From the NCBI GenBank assembly GCA_016715325.1, contig JADKAL010000014.1, positions 1 to 64,000 on the forward strand: a DNA stretch of 64,000 nt. The letters run 5' to 3'. A program made the position numbers and the translations under genes. The stretch's first letter is position 1. Every line of letters starts with the position of its first letter. Below the pieces are notes generated by a model, which worked only from the letters and a program-made list of their open reading frames with translations, did no database searches and had not been told where the DNA came from. Shown here piece by piece: positions 1 to 11,396 of the stretch. This DNA is from Methylococcaceae bacterium. GTDB lineage: Bacteria > Pseudomonadota > Gammaproteobacteria > Methylococcales > Methylomonadaceae.

Positions 1-1
1 A

Positions 2-988
2 AAAACGCCGACCGGTCAGCCTTCGACCGACGAATCGGTACTGCAAGAATTGGCAATCGACTACGAGCTGCCGCGGTTGATCCTGGAATACCGGGGCTTA
101 AGCAAGCTCAAGTCCACATATACAGACAAACTGCCGCAACAGATTAACGATAAGACGGGACGGGTGCATACGTCCTATCATCAAGCCGTTGCCGCCACCG
201 GACGGCTGTCTTCAACCGATCCGAACCTGCAAAACATTCCCATCAAGAGCGAAGAAGGCCGTAAAATCCGACAAGCATTTATCGCGCCGCCGGGCTATAA
301 GATTGTGGCGGCGGATTATTCGCAGATCGAATTACGCATCATGGCGCATTTGTCGGGCGACGCCGGTTTATTGAACGCCTTCAATGAAGGTTTGGATGTG
401 CATCGCGCCACAGCCGCCGAGGTTTTCGGGGTAACGCCGGAGCAAGTGACGAACGATTTGCGCCGTTCCGCCAAAGCCATCAATTTCGGCTTGATTTACG
501 GCATGTCTTCTTTCGGCTTGGCGAAGCAATTGGGACTAGGCCAAAGCGAGGCGCAAAGTTATATCGATCTGTATTTTGCCCGTTATCCGGGTGTAAAAAA
601 ATACATGGATACCATCCGCGAGCAGGCTCGGGAACAAGGTTATGTCGAAACTTTATTCGGCAGGCGCTTGTACCTGCCGGAAATCAACTCCAAAAATGCC
701 AATCTGCGCCAGTACGCCGAACGCACCGCCATCAATGCGCCGATGCAAGGCACTGCCGCAGACATTATCAAACGCGCCATGATCGCCACGGACGACTGGT
801 TAATAAAGACGCAAGCCGATGCCCTAATGATTATGCAAGTCCATGACGAACTGGTGTTTGAAATTGCGGAGAGCAAAGTGCCGGAATATGCTGAAAAGAT
901 CCGCAATTTAATGAGTTCCGCCGCCGAACTAGCCGTGCCTTTGGTCGTAGATATCGGCGTAGGACTGAATTGGGATGAAGCGCATTAA
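2..988 (+). CDS. polA: DNA polymerase I, C-terminal polymerase domain (5' end outside window)
   Basis: This is the last 328 codons of DNA polymerase I, which fills gaps in repair and replaces Okazaki primers. The reading frame is open from the first bases of the window, so the 5'-3' and 3'-5' exonuclease domains lie upstream. Family A polymerase motifs are in order: motif [13 protein letters not shown], with the metal-binding Asp; motif [17 protein letters not shown], the finger helix with Arg, Lys and Tyr; and motif [10 protein letters not shown], with the second catalytic Asp. The C-terminus NWDEAH is typical. It is followed by a rho-independent terminator about 130 bases downstream. The fragment looks intact and I am very sure of the family. 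Confidence 0.98.
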   Translation, partial: KTPTGQPSTDESVLQELAIDYELPRLILEYRGLSKLKSTYTDKLPQQINDKTGRVHTSYHQAVAATGRLSSTDPNLQNIPIKSEEGRKIRQAFIAPPGYKIVAADYSQIELRIMAHLSGDAGLLNAFNEGLDVHRATAAEVFGVTPEQVTNDLRRSAKAINFGLIYGMSSFGLAKQLGLGQSEAQSYIDLYFARYPGVKKYMDTIREQAREQGYVETLFGRRLYLPEINSKNANLRQYAERTAINAPMQGTAADIIKRAMIATDDWLIKTQADALMIMQVHDELVFEIAESKVPEYAEKIRNLMSSAAELAVPLVVDIGVGLNWDEAH

Positions 989-1119
989 AAAAATTACGCG
1001 AAGATAAAGTTTTTTTGGAACTTTATTCCGAGTGATTTAGTCACATACTTGAACGTCCGCAATGGCGTTTAATCAGCCTCCTTTCCCCTTGTTTAAAGGC
1101 TGATTTCCTTCCTTGGAGT

Positions 1120-1158
1120 CCCAAAGCCTTCTCTTCTGGCTTTGGGGCTTTCTTTTTT
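1120..1158 (+). terminator. Rho-independent terminator after polA
   Basis: A 9-bp perfect stem (CCCAAAGCC at 1120-1128, GGCTTTGGG at 1138-1146) encloses a 9-base loop and is followed by a T-rich run ending near 1158. It lies downstream of polA on the same strand. Confidence 0.85.
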
Positions 1159-1533
1159 ATATCGTATCCATTCTTGCATCTTCGGTTTCAGCGTCTTTAT
1201 AAAAGCGAATAACTGGTTTAATACGTAAGGCGTATTCGAAGCGGAGCGACAATCCGCCATGCCAGACAAAGTAAAATTTCCAAACATGCCACCCAGCATA
1301 AAATCCCAAAATGAAAATATAATCCTTGATTTTAGTATTGGAGAAATACAACCAAAATAAAACTTAATAAAGGATGGTCAATATTATTTTTTCTGTTAAC
1401 CACTCTCCAATGACAATCCATACTATTGTAAAAATAGTTACACTTCCCCTTTCATTATTTACAACCACAATTACCTCCTGTTGCACCGCGTAGGGTCCAG
1501 TAGAACTGCGTAATGCTTTTACCGGGGTGTTAC
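1159..1533. other. Gene-free AT-rich interval with one short imperfect palindrome
   Basis: I see no convincing gene here. Two overlapping minus-strand frames of about 65 codons lack a ribosome site and resemble nothing known. An imperfect inverted repeat (GGCGTATT at 1229-1236 against AATCCGCC at 1251-1258, two mismatches) resembles the dispersed GGCGGATT palindromes of many proteobacteria. The promoter of the sugar cassette should lie in this interval, but I cannot place it with confidence. Confidence 0.4.
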
Positions 1534-3731
1534 ATGAAAACAAAAGACAGCCATTTAGACGCAGATACAATCGCCGTTAAAGTTGAAAATTTGTTGACGC
1601 AAATGACCCTGGAAGAAAAAGTGGGGCAGATGACCCAAATTGATTTTTCGCTGATTGGCGTAAACGATGCTCAAGATGCACAGAATCCGATTGATTCGGC
1701 AAAGTTGGAAGATGCGGTTATCAAGCATCATGTCGGTTCAATTTTAAACAGCCCATCTACGCCGCATAACAAAGCGCAGCCGATTGAAACGTGGCGGCTG
1801 ATGATGCAACAGATTGAAGCCATTACCGCAAAATCCCGTTTGAAAATCCCGGTTATTTATGGAATCGACGCCATCCACGGTGCAACCTACACGCAAAATG
1901 CCGTGCTATTTCCGCAGGCGATTAGTATGGCGGCGACATTCAATACCGACTTGAGTTATAAGGAAGGCGAAATTACGGCACGGGAAGTACGCGCATCCGG
2001 CTTACATTGGAATTTCGCCCCGGTGATGGATATTGGCAGGCAACCCTTGTGGCCGCGCTTGTGGGAAACCTATGGCGAAGATGTGCATTTAGCGGCAACT
2101 TAGGTAAGGCTTATATCAAAGGTCATCAAGGCGACGATTTTTCCGCACAGGCTAAATTGCCTACTTGTCTGAAGCATTATGTCGGCTATAGTTTCCCTCT
2201 CAACGGTAAAGACAGAACACCGGCCTGGATCGGCGAAAGAATGTTGCTCGAATATTTTCTGCCGACCTTTGAAGCTGGGATTAAGGCAGGCTCGCCCACG
2301 GTGATGATCAATTCGGCGGAAGTCGACGGAATTCCGGGCCACGCCAATTATCAGTATCTCACTACGATTTTGCGCGATGAGTTGGGTTTTAAAGGATTTA
2401 CAGTGTCCGATTGGGAGGACATAAAACGGCTTTATACGCGCGATAAGATCGCCGCATCGCCGAAAGAGGCGGTCAAGATTGCCGTGATGGCCGGCGTCGA
2501 TATGAGTATGGTGCCCTTCGATTTTTCGTTTTACGGTTTCCTGCTTGAATTAGTTAAATCCGGCGAAGTCCCGCAATCCAGAGTCGATGAAGCCGTCAGG
2601 CGAATATTGACTGTCAAATACCAAGCCGGGTTATTCGAACCTGATCGCAAGCAATTACCGGTTGAATCAAACTTTGCAACGGACGAAGCCGCAGCCGTTA
2701 ATCGTCAAGCGGCCCTCGAAGCGATCATCCTCGCTAAGAATGCCAATCATATTCTGCCTTTAAAGAATGAGACTGACATTCTTGTTACGGGTCCAACAGC
2801 GAATTTATTAAGCGTTATGAACGGCGGCTGGACGATCACTTGGCAAGGCAATGCGGAAGATCTGTATCCTCAAGATAAATCGACGGTGTTGAAAGCCATC
2901 CAAAAAAAATCTACAGGCAAAGTCACCTTCCTTATCGGCGATAGCCGGGCCGATGAAAACGCCGTCGATAAAGTGGCTGCCGAAGCTAAAAACCATGATG
3001 TTGTTTTACTGTGTTTAGGCGAACAACCATATACCGAAACCGTCGGAAACATTGAGTCATTGGCGCTAGAACCCGCACAACAAGAACTGGCCGATGCGGT
3101 TGTCAACGCTGGAAAGCCGGTTATCTTATTAACCTTGGGCGGTCGTCCACGCATCATTACGTCGATAGCTAACCAATCCGCAGGCGTTATTCTCGGCTTT
3201 TTGCCGGGCATGGAAGGCGGTGAAGCGATTGCCGATGTCATCTACGGCGACTACAATCCGGACGGTAAGCTGCCCATCACTTACCCTAGAAATACCAACG
3301 GGATTACGTTGTACGATCACAAACCGATGGAATCTTTCGAAGGCAATTTTTACAACCCGCTGTATCCTTTCGGACACGGCTTAAGTTATACCACGTTTTC
3401 GACCAACAAACTGGCGGTGGATAAGACGCATATCAAGGCGGATGAAAATGTTACCGTCACGGTTAACGTCAGTAATACCGGAACGCGTTCCGGCAAGGAA
3501 ACTGTTCTGCTTTATCTCCATGATGTTGTTGCATCAGTCACTCGACCGAATAAACAGCTAAAAGCCTTTAAAAAAGTCGAACTAAAGCCAGGACAAACTG
3601 AAAAATTGAGCTTTACCTTAACACCGTACGATCTGTCCTTCATTGGTGTGGATTTAAAACGGGTTGTCGAACCGGGTGAATTTAATGTAATGATCGGCAA
3701 TGAAACCGCCAATTTTTGGGTCGCCGAGTAA
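1534..3731 (+). pseudogene. Glycoside hydrolase family 3 (beta-glucosidase type), single-base frameshift
   Basis: The product would be a retaining beta-glycosidase, probably releasing glucose from beta-glucosides or cello-oligosaccharides. The first part (to about 2098) carries the TIM-barrel motifs IPVIYGIDAIHG and PVMDIGRQPLWPRLWETYGED. The rest continues in another frame from LGKAYIKGHQGDD through CLKHYVGYSFPLNGKDRTP to VSDWEDI, which holds the nucleophile Asp, then the second domain and a C-terminal fibronectin-III-like domain. The two frames join seamlessly if one base is missing near 2098-2100. Only this lesion is visible, so sequence error is as likely as decay. No signal peptide is evident at MKTKDSHLD, suggesting a cytoplasmic enzyme; an in-frame upstream ATG at 1513 is possible. 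A sugar importer follows 12 bases later. Confidence 0.85.
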
Positions 3732-3743
3732 CGATTACCGCTT

Positions 3744-5036
3744 ATGAGACAGTATCAGAATCAATCAAATCATACCGGGCACGCTTCGAATTTCGGCGCA
3801 TTGGCTCTATTAACGTCATTATTTTTTATCTGGGGGTTTATCACTTGTTTAAACGATATCTTGATTCCGCATTTAAAAGCGGTATTTACTCTGAATTATG
3901 CTCAGGCCATGCTCATTCAGTTTTGCTTTTTTGCCGCCTATTTTCTAGTATCGGTGCCTAGCGGTTTTCTGGTCGATAAAATCGGCTACAAACGCGGGAT
4001 CGTCATCGGCTTAGCCGTAGCCGGAACAGGCTGTCTGCTGTTCTACCCTGCTGCCGCACTGCGCTTATACGCCCTGTTTTTAGCGGCGGTTTTTGTTTTA
4101 GCCGCCGGAATTACCTTACTGCAAGTCGCAGCGAATCCTTATGTCACACGCTTGGGCAAACCAGAAACTGGATCCAGCCGGTTGAATCTAACTCAGGCTT
4201 TTAATTCCTTGGGTACGACACTTGCCCCATATTTCGGCGCATTTTTTATTCTTACAACGACTGTTAAAACGAACGAAGAAATAAAACAGTTATCGGCGGA
4301 TGCACTTTCTGCCTACCAAACGATGGAAGCCGCGGCCGTGCAACAGCCTTATCTCTTATTGGCAACAGTATTGTTCGCGGTGTCGGGTATTTTTGCCTTC
4401 GCTAAACTACCAACCTTGTCAGGCAAAGAAGTCAGTGTCGATACTATTCAAGTACAGGAATCTCATACGGTCCATTCAAGTGCGTGGCAATATCCGCATC
4501 TGGTATTTGGTGCTATCGGTATTTTTGTTTATGTCGGAGCCGAGGTGTCTATCGGTAGTTTTCTGGTCAGCTTTTTGTCCGATCCGGTAATTTCGGGCTT
4601 GAATACGGCTCAAGCCGCTAATTACGTCCCTTTTTATTGGGGCGGTGCGATGGTCGGCCGTTTCATCGGCTCTGCCGTGATGCAGAAAATTCATCCGGGC
4701 AAGGTACTTGCATTCAATGCTGTAAGTGCGTGCGTATTAGTCGTTACAACTATTTTCACTAGCGGTTATTTAGCTATGTCTTCGATTCTAGCAGTTGGTT
4801 TCTTTAATTCCATTATGTTCCCAACCATTTTTTCTTTAGCGTTAAAAGGCTTAGGCAGACAAACCGGTCAAGGCTCCGGGATTTTGTGTTCCGCTATCGT
4901 CGGCGGCGCTATCCTTCCGGTAATTCAAGGCTTTGTTGCCGACCGAATCGGTCTTCAGTCTGCTTTCTTTATACCCGCCGTGTGCTATGTCTATATCGTT
5001 TTTTACGGCTGGCGCGATTGGACTTCCAAGGCATAA
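3744..5036 (+). CDS. FucP/GluP-type sugar:H+ symporter (MFS)
   Basis: This 430-residue major facilitator is predicted to import a hexose such as glucose, galactose or fucose across the inner membrane. The N-terminal [22 protein letters not shown] segment, the VDKIGYKRG loop, the [10 protein letters not shown] motif and the late [11 protein letters not shown] segment are characteristic of the FucP branch, and about twelve hydrophobic segments are visible. It starts 12 bases after the family 3 glycosidase stop, so the two form an apparent operon for taking up and splitting a glucoside. That pairing is common in sugar loci but unexpected for an obligate C1 organism. The exact substrate cannot be read from sequence. 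The next gene, maeB, is convergent. Confidence 0.9.
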   Translation: MRQYQNQSNHTGHASNFGALALLTSLFFIWGFITCLNDILIPHLKAVFTLNYAQAMLIQFCFFAAYFLVSVPSGFLVDKIGYKRGIVIGLAVAGTGCLLFYPAAALRLYALFLAAVFVLAAGITLLQVAANPYVTRLGKPETGSSRLNLTQAFNSLGTTLAPYFGAFFILTTTVKTNEEIKQLSADALSAYQTMEAAAVQQPYLLLATVLFAVSGIFAFAKLPTLSGKEVSVDTIQVQESHTVHSSAWQYPHLVFGAIGIFVYVGAEVSIGSFLVSFLSDPVISGLNTAQAANYVPFYWGGAMVGRFIGSAVMQKIHPGKVLAFNAVSACVLVVTTIFTSGYLAMSSILAVGFFNSIMFPTIFSLALKGLGRQTGQGSGILCSAIVGGAILPVIQGFVADRIGLQSAFFIPAVCYVYIVFYGWRDWTSKA

Positions 5037-5157
5037 CCGCATCACTTCAAACCCCAGGATACTTAATCGAACTGCCTACGATCATTACCTTGGATTTCAT
5101 TTACCGAAACGTTAAAAAATTTTTAGCTTCTTGTTTCAATAGGCTAAAACCTTCACC

Positions 5158-7470
5158 TTATTGCTTTTCTACCGCATCGACTACACATAATCCAGCCATA
5201 TTCACGATACGTCGTACGGTTGCCGAGGGCGTGAGTATGTGAACCGGCCTGCTGCAACCGAGTAAAACAGGCCCGATTGCAACACCATTACCGGAGGCGG
5301 TTTTAAGTAGGTTATAAGCAATATTGGCGGCATCGATATTAGGTAAAACGAGTAAATTAGCGCTTCCTGTCAACTTAGAATCCGGCATGGATTTTTTTAA
5401 TAACTCATAATCAAGTGCGGTATCGCCATGAATTTCGCCTTCGATTTCAAGGTCTGGCGATTGTTTCCTGATGATTGCCAGAGCCGCACGCATTTTTTGT
5501 GCAGACTCACTATTACTGGCGCCAAAGTTGGAATGCGACAGCAACGCTACGCGGGGAACCAAACCAAAACGACGCATCTGTGCTGACGCTAACACAGTGA
5601 TTTCGGCAAGCTGCTCGGCGGTCGGATTTTCATTGACATGGGTATCGACCAATACAATCTGGCGATCGGGTAAGATCAGACCGTTCATTGCTGCGTATAC
5701 GTTAATGCCCGCGCGTTTGCCTAGAACTTGGTCGATGTAATGCAGATGCAATGTAGGCGTGCCAAAGGTGCCGCAGATCATCCCGTCTGCAAAACCTTTA
5801 TAGATTAGCATTGCGCCGATCAAAGTATGGCGTCGCCGCATTTCCAGCTTGGCGTATTGCTCGCTCACGCCTTTACGAATGGTCATTGCAAGATAAGTCT
5901 GCCAGAAATCCCGGTAACGTTCGTCGTATTCCGGATTAATCACCTGAAAATCGACATCTGGTTTAATGCGTAAACCGAATTTTTCAATTCGACTCTGCAA
6001 TACTGCCGGGCGACCAATCAAAATGGGTTGGGCGATATTTTCATCAACTAAAATTTGCACGGCACGCAGAACGCGTTCATCTTCGCCTTCAGCAAATACG
6101 ATGCGCTTATTAGCGGCAGGCGTATTTTTCGCAACCTGGAAAACCGGTTTCATAAAAGTGCCGCTGTGATACACAAATTGCTGTAACCGATCAATGTAAC
6201 CTTGCATATCCTGAATCGGACGAACGGCAACACCCGATTTTTCCGCAGCCTTGGCAATTGCCGGAGCGATTTTAGTCATCAGCCGTGGATCGAATGGCAT
6301 AGGAATCAGGTAGTCCGGCCCGAACGATAGGTTCTTAATATTGTAAGCCATAGCGACAATATCCGACTGTTCCGCTTGCGCCAAGTCGGCAATAGCATTA
6401 ACCGCAGCAATCTCCATTTCCCTATTGATAGTGGTAGCGCCGCAGTCTAGCGCGCCCCGAAAAATGTAGGGGAAACATAGGACGTTATTAACTTGGTTTG
6501 GATAATCGGAACGGCCTGTCGCAATAATGGCATCGTCACGGACCGCCTTGATGTCTTCCGGCATGATTTCCGGCGTCGGGTTGGCTAACGCCAAAATTAA
6601 TGGCCGATCTGCCATCAGCCTGACCATGTCTTGCGTCAATACACCGCCTGCCGATAATCCCAAAAAAATATCTGCGCCCGCTATGACGTCTAATAATTTT
6701 CGAGCACTGGTATCTTGCGCGAAACGGGCTTTATCAGGATCCATTAACTCAATGCGGCCTTTATAGACGACACCAGCCAGATCGGTCACGTAAATATTCT
6801 CAATCGGAAAACCCAAATCGAAAATCAAGTCCAGGCACGCCAGTGCCGCTGCGCCTGCACCGGAAACAACCAGTTTGCATTGTTTTATATTTTTACCAAC
6901 TACCTTCAAGCCGTTTAATATTGCGGCTCCCACAATAATAGCCGTACCATGCTGATCGTCATGGAAAACCGGAATTTTCATACGCTCGCGTAGTTTTCGC
7001 TCGACATAAAAGCATTCTGGCGCTTTGATGTCTTCCAAATTGATACCGCCAAAAGTTGGCTCTAAAGCAGTAATCACATCGCATAATTTGTCGGGGTCAG
7101 GCTCGTTAATCTCGATGTCGAAAACATCGATTCCGGCAAATTTTTTAAACAAGACGGCTTTGCCTTCCATTACCGGTTTTGCCGCCAATGGACCGATATT
7201 TCCTAGCCCCAACACGGCTGTTCCATTAGTGATTACTGCAACAAGGTTACCGCGAGCGGTATATTTGAAAACATTATTTGGATCGACAACAATTTCATCA
7301 CAAGCCGCCGCTACGCCGGGCGAATACGCTAGGGCAAGATCGCGTTGATTTGATAATTGTTTGGTGGGGGTAACGCTTATCTTTCCAGGAGTCGGCGTCG
7401 AATGATATTCAAGTGCTGCTTCTCGCAATTGTTTTCGTTTTTCTTCATTCAAATCAATAAGAGTAGTCAT
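5158..7470 (-). CDS. maeB: NADP-dependent malic enzyme fused to phosphotransacetylase-like domain
   Basis: MaeB decarboxylates malate to pyruvate, giving NADPH, in the cytoplasm. The 770-residue length is typical of the two-domain form. The N-terminal malic enzyme domain shows [16 protein letters not shown], the substrate region [21 protein letters not shown], the nucleotide-binding [15 protein letters not shown] and the ALANPTPEI segment. From about residue 430 the phosphotransacetylase-like domain begins ([19 protein letters not shown], later [17 protein letters not shown]); in this family it acts as an acetyl-CoA-responsive regulatory module and is usually not catalytic. The gene stands alone, convergent with the sugar importer and followed upstream by lplT on the same strand. 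Confidence 0.96.
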   Translation of the reverse strand: MTTLIDLNEEKRKQLREAALEYHSTPTPGKISVTPTKQLSNQRDLALAYSPGVAAACDEIVVDPNNVFKYTARGNLVAVITNGTAVLGLGNIGPLAAKPVMEGKAVLFKKFAGIDVFDIEINEPDPDKLCDVITALEPTFGGINLEDIKAPECFYVERKLRERMKIPVFHDDQHGTAIIVGAAILNGLKVVGKNIKQCKLVVSGAGAAALACLDLIFDLGFPIENIYVTDLAGVVYKGRIELMDPDKARFAQDTSARKLLDVIAGADIFLGLSAGGVLTQDMVRLMADRPLILALANPTPEIMPEDIKAVRDDAIIATGRSDYPNQVNNVLCFPYIFRGALDCGATTINREMEIAAVNAIADLAQAEQSDIVAMAYNIKNLSFGPDYLIPMPFDPRLMTKIAPAIAKAAEKSGVAVRPIQDMQGYIDRLQQFVYHSGTFMKPVFQVAKNTPAANKRIVFAEGEDERVLRAVQILVDENIAQPILIGRPAVLQSRIEKFGLRIKPDVDFQVINPEYDERYRDFWQTYLAMTIRKGVSEQYAKLEMRRRHTLIGAMLIYKGFADGMICGTFGTPTLHLHYIDQVLGKRAGINVYAAMNGLILPDRQIVLVDTHVNENPTAEQLAEITVLASAQMRRFGLVPRVALLSHSNFGASNSESAQKMRAALAIIRKQSPDLEIEGEIHGDTALDYELLKKSMPDSKLTGSANLLVLPNIDAANIAYNLLKTASGNGVAIGPVLLGCSRPVHILTPSATVRRIVNMAGLCVVDAVEKQ

Positions 7471-7659
7471 ACTTAAAAGTCATTCATTAAAAGGTTATAC
7501 ACAAAACACAGTGGCAAGTTTTTTTCTCAAAAGAACTGATAATTAATGGCGGTATTATTCAAATAGCTTGTCTTCGGCCTTCGGTATGTTTAATCCGTGT
7601 CTGAAATACCGGCAAGAAAATAATCGAGAAATCCGATAAAAATCCCAAATTACTCAGAC

Positions 7660-8822
7660 TTAATGTTCCGATTTTTGTTTCGGCAAGCGGATAGAAACCA
7701 AAAAAGTCATGGCAAAAAGTAATCCTGCCAAACTTGCATGGCAACAACAGGTTCGGCGTGTTGAGCGCTCGCATAAGTGTAAGCACCGACAGCGACCAAC
7801 ATCGCCAAATTCTGGAAGAAATTCTGCATCGCCACCGCGCTTCCGCTGCCGATACTTTGCTTGCCAAGTTCTTGTAACGCGGCGTTGATCGGTACGATAA
7901 AGATTCCTCCCATCATCCCGATAACGAAAAGAACGCTTCGTGCGGCTAAAAGATGATCGGTAAAGCTAAGGACGCCGATAAAAACGGCCATGATATAGCC
8001 GGGTATTCGAACACGTCTTAAATGCTCCAAGGGGATCAGTCTGGGAACGATTGCCGATCCGGCAATAATGCCGATTGCAAGATACAACGTAAGCTGGGCG
8101 ATTTCGGTAGCGCTTTTTGACATCAACACTAACGGCGCCCAAGCGACAATGATGACGCGCAAGGTTGCAGCGGACGCCCAAAATAACGAAGCACCCAAGA
8201 TGGCGAAACGCGAACGTCCGGTTTCAAAAAATTGGCTTATCTGTTTACCAAATTCTATAAGATGGGATGAAACGGCAGCTTCTTTGGCAATTCGCGCGGG
8301 TAAAAATAAGGTGATAAAAGCCGATGCGATATAGAGTGCAATGATTAATCCAAGCGCCAACACAATTGAATAATCGGCTAGTTTGGCACCGGCGATCATT
8401 CCCAGCAGGATAGCGAATATGGTTGAGCCTTCAATCCAGCTATTGGCTTTTACTAATAGCTCATGACTGGTTAATTCAGGCAGGATGCCGTATTTGGCGG
8501 GGCTGTATAAGGCTGCACCGACACCGACAATGCAGTAGGCAACCAGCGGCTCGACTTTGACCAATAACAGTCCAGCGCCAACCGCCTTGATCAAATTAGC
8601 AATCAACAAAACTCTGGACTTGGCATGATTATCGGCTAATCCGCCAACCCACGGCGCAAAGACCACAAACGCGACTAAAAAAACGCTCTGCAAAGCAGGG
8701 ACATACCACGTCGGTAGGTCGTGCGAGTGCATCACCATCGCTATAACTGTAAATAAGATGGCATTGTCGGCAAACGCAGACAAAAACTGGGCGATTAACA
8801 AAGGGTAGAGTTGTTTATTCAT
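7660..8822 (-). CDS. lplT: Lysophospholipid flippase LplT-like MFS transporter, frameshifted near its 3' end
   Basis: LplT flips lyso-phosphatidylethanolamine to the inner leaflet, where Aas re-acylates it. The N-terminus (YPLLIAQFLSAFADNAI), the VGGLADNHAKSRVLL loop, VGVGAALYSPAKYGILPEL and the late SGSAVAMQNFFQNLAML helix match this family. The uninterrupted frame ends at 7707 with an abrupt tail. A neighbouring frame supplies a natural last helix, AGLLFAMTFLVSIRLPKQKSEH, ending at 7660. One missing base near 7725-7740 reconciles the two and restores about 387 residues. The lesion removes only part of the last helix, so the protein may still work, or it may be a sequence error. The partner aas lies 3.5 kb away rather than next door. 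Confidence 0.87.
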
Positions 8823-8983
8823 GAAATGTTTTCTATTTCCTTTTAAATGCCGGTTTGAAATTCAACTATCCTGCGGACTATAAACAAACTGAGAGGAATG
8901 CACAACGACAATCAAAATAGTGTCTAGTATCGGATCAAAAGCACCATAATAGATAGACTCATGCAAATCACCGGAGAGTTCTT

Positions 8984-10111
8984 ATGACCGTCATACTTTT
9001 ATTTACCGCTGTTTGCTTTTTAGCTTTTTCCAATGGCGCAAACGATAATTTTAAAGGCGTTGCTTCTTTATACGGCAGCGGTGCGGCAAGTTACCGGCTT
9101 GCCTTAACGTGGGCGACGGTCGCTACGCTATCAGGTTCAATCTGTGCATTATTTTTGGCACAAACGTTACTCGTCAAATTTTCTGGAAAAGGCTTGGCGC
9201 CGGACGAGCTGGTGCAGTCGATACCTTTTATTACTGCGGTTGCCGCTGGCGCGGGTTTGACGGTTATATTGGCAACCCGCTTAGGTTTTCCGGTTTCGAC
9301 CACGCACGCATTGTTGGGCGCACTCACCGGTAGCACGTTATTAGCAACCGGCTCGATTAATGTTGCTGCACTGGGTAGTAGCTTCGTTTATCCTCTCTTG
9401 TTAAGCCCCGTGATCTCGGTACTGTTGTCTGTTTTGATTTATTCAATCTTCCGGCTTATTGGGAAGCAAAAAGCAATTAGCGACCAATTGTGCCTCTGTG
9501 TGGAAAATTCACCTATGACTGCCACTGTAAACTTCGCTGATTACACTGGCGCTTTGTCATTGGACCAATCAACATACGCCGTTTTGACCATCGACAATCA
9601 ATCAGCGTGCGACGAACGCTATGCGGGTGTTATTTTTGGATTTAACTTGAAAAAGGTAATAGACGGTTCGCATTTTTTGAGTGCCGGCGCCGTTTGCTTT
9701 GCGCGAAGTTTGAACGACACGCCTAAATTAACCGCGTTGTTGCTACTAGCTCCCGGTTTCGATTTACAGTCTAAAATCGCGGTGATTGCAGTAATAATGG
9801 CGATTGGCGGCGTTTTGAATTCGCGCCGAATTGCGGAAACGATGAGCCGTAAAATCACCGCGATAAGCCGCGGACAAGGTTTATCGGCTAATTTAACAAC
9901 TGCTTTACTGGTGATAGTTGCCAGCAAACTGGGAATGCCGGTTTCTACAACTCATGTCTCTGTCGGCGCGTTGTTCGGTATCGGGCTTAAAACAAAAAGC
10001 GCTAATAACCGGATGATCGCGTCCATTGTGTTATCTTGGCTATTAACCTTGCCTTGTGCTGCGCTATGCGCGGCGGGTGCTTACGCATTGATCAGTTCTT
10101 ATCAAATATAA
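8984..10111 (+). CDS. PiT-family inorganic phosphate permease
   Basis: A 375-residue inner-membrane transporter of the PiT/PHO-4 family, moving phosphate with H+ or Na+. The duplicated family signature is visible at the N-terminus (FSNGANDNFKGVASLYGSG, then FPVSTTHALLGALTGS) and again in the C-terminal half (FARSLNDTPKLTALLLL, then MPVSTTHVSVGALFGIG). The central loop around residues 170-215 is hydrophilic and variable. A clear Shine-Dalgarno GGAGAG at 8973-8978 fixes the ATG. The GANDNFKG version of the signature differs from the GANDxAN of classical PitA, so this belongs to a divergent subgroup; sulfate or another anion cannot be excluded. It diverges from lplT and converges with the cytochrome pair. 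Confidence 0.9.
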   Translation: MTVILLFTAVCFLAFSNGANDNFKGVASLYGSGAASYRLALTWATVATLSGSICALFLAQTLLVKFSGKGLAPDELVQSIPFITAVAAGAGLTVILATRLGFPVSTTHALLGALTGSTLLATGSINVAALGSSFVYPLLLSPVISVLLSVLIYSIFRLIGKQKAISDQLCLCVENSPMTATVNFADYTGALSLDQSTYAVLTIDNQSACDERYAGVIFGFNLKKVIDGSHFLSAGAVCFARSLNDTPKLTALLLLAPGFDLQSKIAVIAVIMAIGGVLNSRRIAETMSRKITAISRGQGLSANLTTALLVIVASKLGMPVSTTHVSVGALFGIGLKTKSANNRMIASIVLSWLLTLPCAALCAAGAYALISSYQI

Positions 10112-10187
10112 CTTTTCAGAGGTTAATTCGATTATCCAATTAGATCTTTTCTTTAAGCCGTCATGAAGGTTAAGATTCAACCGCCAC

Positions 10188-10757
10188 TTAATCGTCGTCT
10201 ATTTCCAGACGTCGGCCTAGATGACACTTTAAGCAATGCATCATTTTTCCCGGACGGTGCGCTCCTTCGCCTTCGTCCATCAAGCGGCTCACAATAACAT
10301 TATCGAGTAAACGGATTCTCGATTCAAAGCCGGTACTAAAATCATGACACGCTGTGCAAGAACGTGTACCGGTCGCACGGAAAACGAATTCACCGTGCGG
10401 ATTCTCCATTGCTCCGACAGTAATTTGCGCTAACGCACCCCGGTGTTCGGTATGGCAACCGACGCATGTTTTGCCTTCACGCAAGGTTTTTCTGTGAAAC
10501 TCCGAAACTGCCGGTTTCGACCGCTCGGCAAATTGCTTTTCATTATGACAACTTGCGCATTTGTTCACCGTTACGCCTTGAAAAGGTTCGTGACATTGAC
10601 TGCATGAGTTAACGTCTGTGTGGTAACGGCTTAAATTGCCGGGTGCCCACAATGCTTCAGGGTATTTTAAAGAACCCCAAATCATCCAAACGACGAGTAT
10701 TACGATAGATATGACGACGACTGTTGTAGTTCCGCGCGGTAGTGAGGAAAAAGGCAT
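10188..10757 (-). CDS. Membrane-anchored pentahaem cytochrome c
   Basis: A 189-residue protein with an N-terminal hydrophobic helix (TTTVVVISIVILVVWMIWG) acting as signal anchor, followed by a periplasmic part with five haem-binding CXXCH motifs: CSQCH, CASCH, CVGCH, CTACH and CLKCH. It should carry electrons at the outer face of the inner membrane. I place the start at 10757 because a strong GGGGGG ribosome site precedes that ATG and it overlaps the stop of the upstream cytochrome b gene by one base (ATGTAATG arrangement), a sign of translational coupling. A longer frame reaches 10847 but lies inside the upstream gene. I cannot name the partner oxidase or reductase; a quinol-to-periplasm electron route is the simplest reading. 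Confidence 0.88.
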   Translation of the reverse strand: MPFSSLPRGTTTVVVISIVILVVWMIWGSLKYPEALWAPGNLSRYHTDVNSCSQCHEPFQGVTVNKCASCHNEKQFAERSKPAVSEFHRKTLREGKTCVGCHTEHRGALAQITVGAMENPHGEFVFRATGTRSCTACHDFSTGFESRIRLLDNVIVSRLMDEGEGAHRPGKMMHCLKCHLGRRLEIDDD

Positions 10758-11386
10758 TACATCCCCCCAAAATAAAGTGCGCCACCGATATGAGCAAGCA
10801 GCAACACAATGAAGAGAAACACCATAGGTACATGGATCGTTTGCCAAATCCTGAACATTTCCTCATCGGACGCTAATTCGAATAGCTTTTCTTCTACTGC
10901 TTCACGCGACAACCCTTGGCTAAGGAGCGTTTTTCGTGTGCCGTTCAGCATACCGACCGCTTTGCGATGAACAAACATACCGACAAGCCCCGTCATCGCG
11001 ACAAATCCCATCGTCATTAAAGCCAATAGCGGCACCAAGGCATGAAAATGCGGCCCGGTATGTACCAGAATAAATAAAGGGGCCAATGTTCCTGCTATTT
11101 GGTGAACTCGAAACCAGCCTTTGGGCCAGCCGGCCTTACGTGCGCAACGTTTTTTATAGGAGTAGCCGAAAACCGACAGCAAAACGACAAATCCAAGCCA
11201 GCCGACTTGATGACCCTTCTGGGTATGGCCGAATGGCCAACCTGCTTGCAAACTAAGCAATACTTCAATTAACAGCCCAACAACAATAGCGATCAATACA
11301 GAAGTTATTACTAGAATGAAACGTTTAGAAATCGGTGTCATATTTATCAATTGGAGCTGCGGATTTTTCAGTTTAATAAAACTCAT
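10757..11386 (-). CDS. Cytochrome b-like membrane subunit paired with the pentahaem cytochrome
   Basis: A 209-residue integral membrane protein with about five hydrophobic segments. Paired histidines in WFRVHQIAGTLAPLFILVHTGPHFHA and WQTIHVPMVFLFIVLLLAHIGG are placed as in bis-haem b proteins of the cytochrome b561 / ferric-reductase-like type. With the coupled pentahaem cytochrome it would form a quinone-linked electron transfer module. No ribosome site is obvious before the first ATG; an in-frame internal ATG at MTPISKRF is a possible alternative start. A perfect 17-base palindrome lies 11 bases upstream of the ATG and may be an operator. I recognise the fold type but not a named family. 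Confidence 0.75.
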   Translation of the reverse strand: MSFIKLKNPQLQLINMTPISKRFILVITSVLIAIVVGLLIEVLLSLQAGWPFGHTQKGHQVGWLGFVVLLSVFGYSYKKRCARKAGWPKGWFRVHQIAGTLAPLFILVHTGPHFHALVPLLALMTMGFVAMTGLVGMFVHRKAVGMLNGTRKTLLSQGLSREAVEEKLFELASDEEMFRIWQTIHVPMVFLFIVLLLAHIGGALYFGGM

Positions 11387-11396
11387 AATTGGCGCT

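Noticed and set aside
1093..1351. Two overlapping minus-strand frames of about 65 codons
   Set aside because: No ribosome site, no family likeness, and they overlap the polA terminator.
5121..5149. TTTTAGC/GCTAAAA hairpin between the sugar importer and maeB as a bidirectional terminator
   Set aside because: AT-rich stem with little stability and no clean T tract; could be chance.
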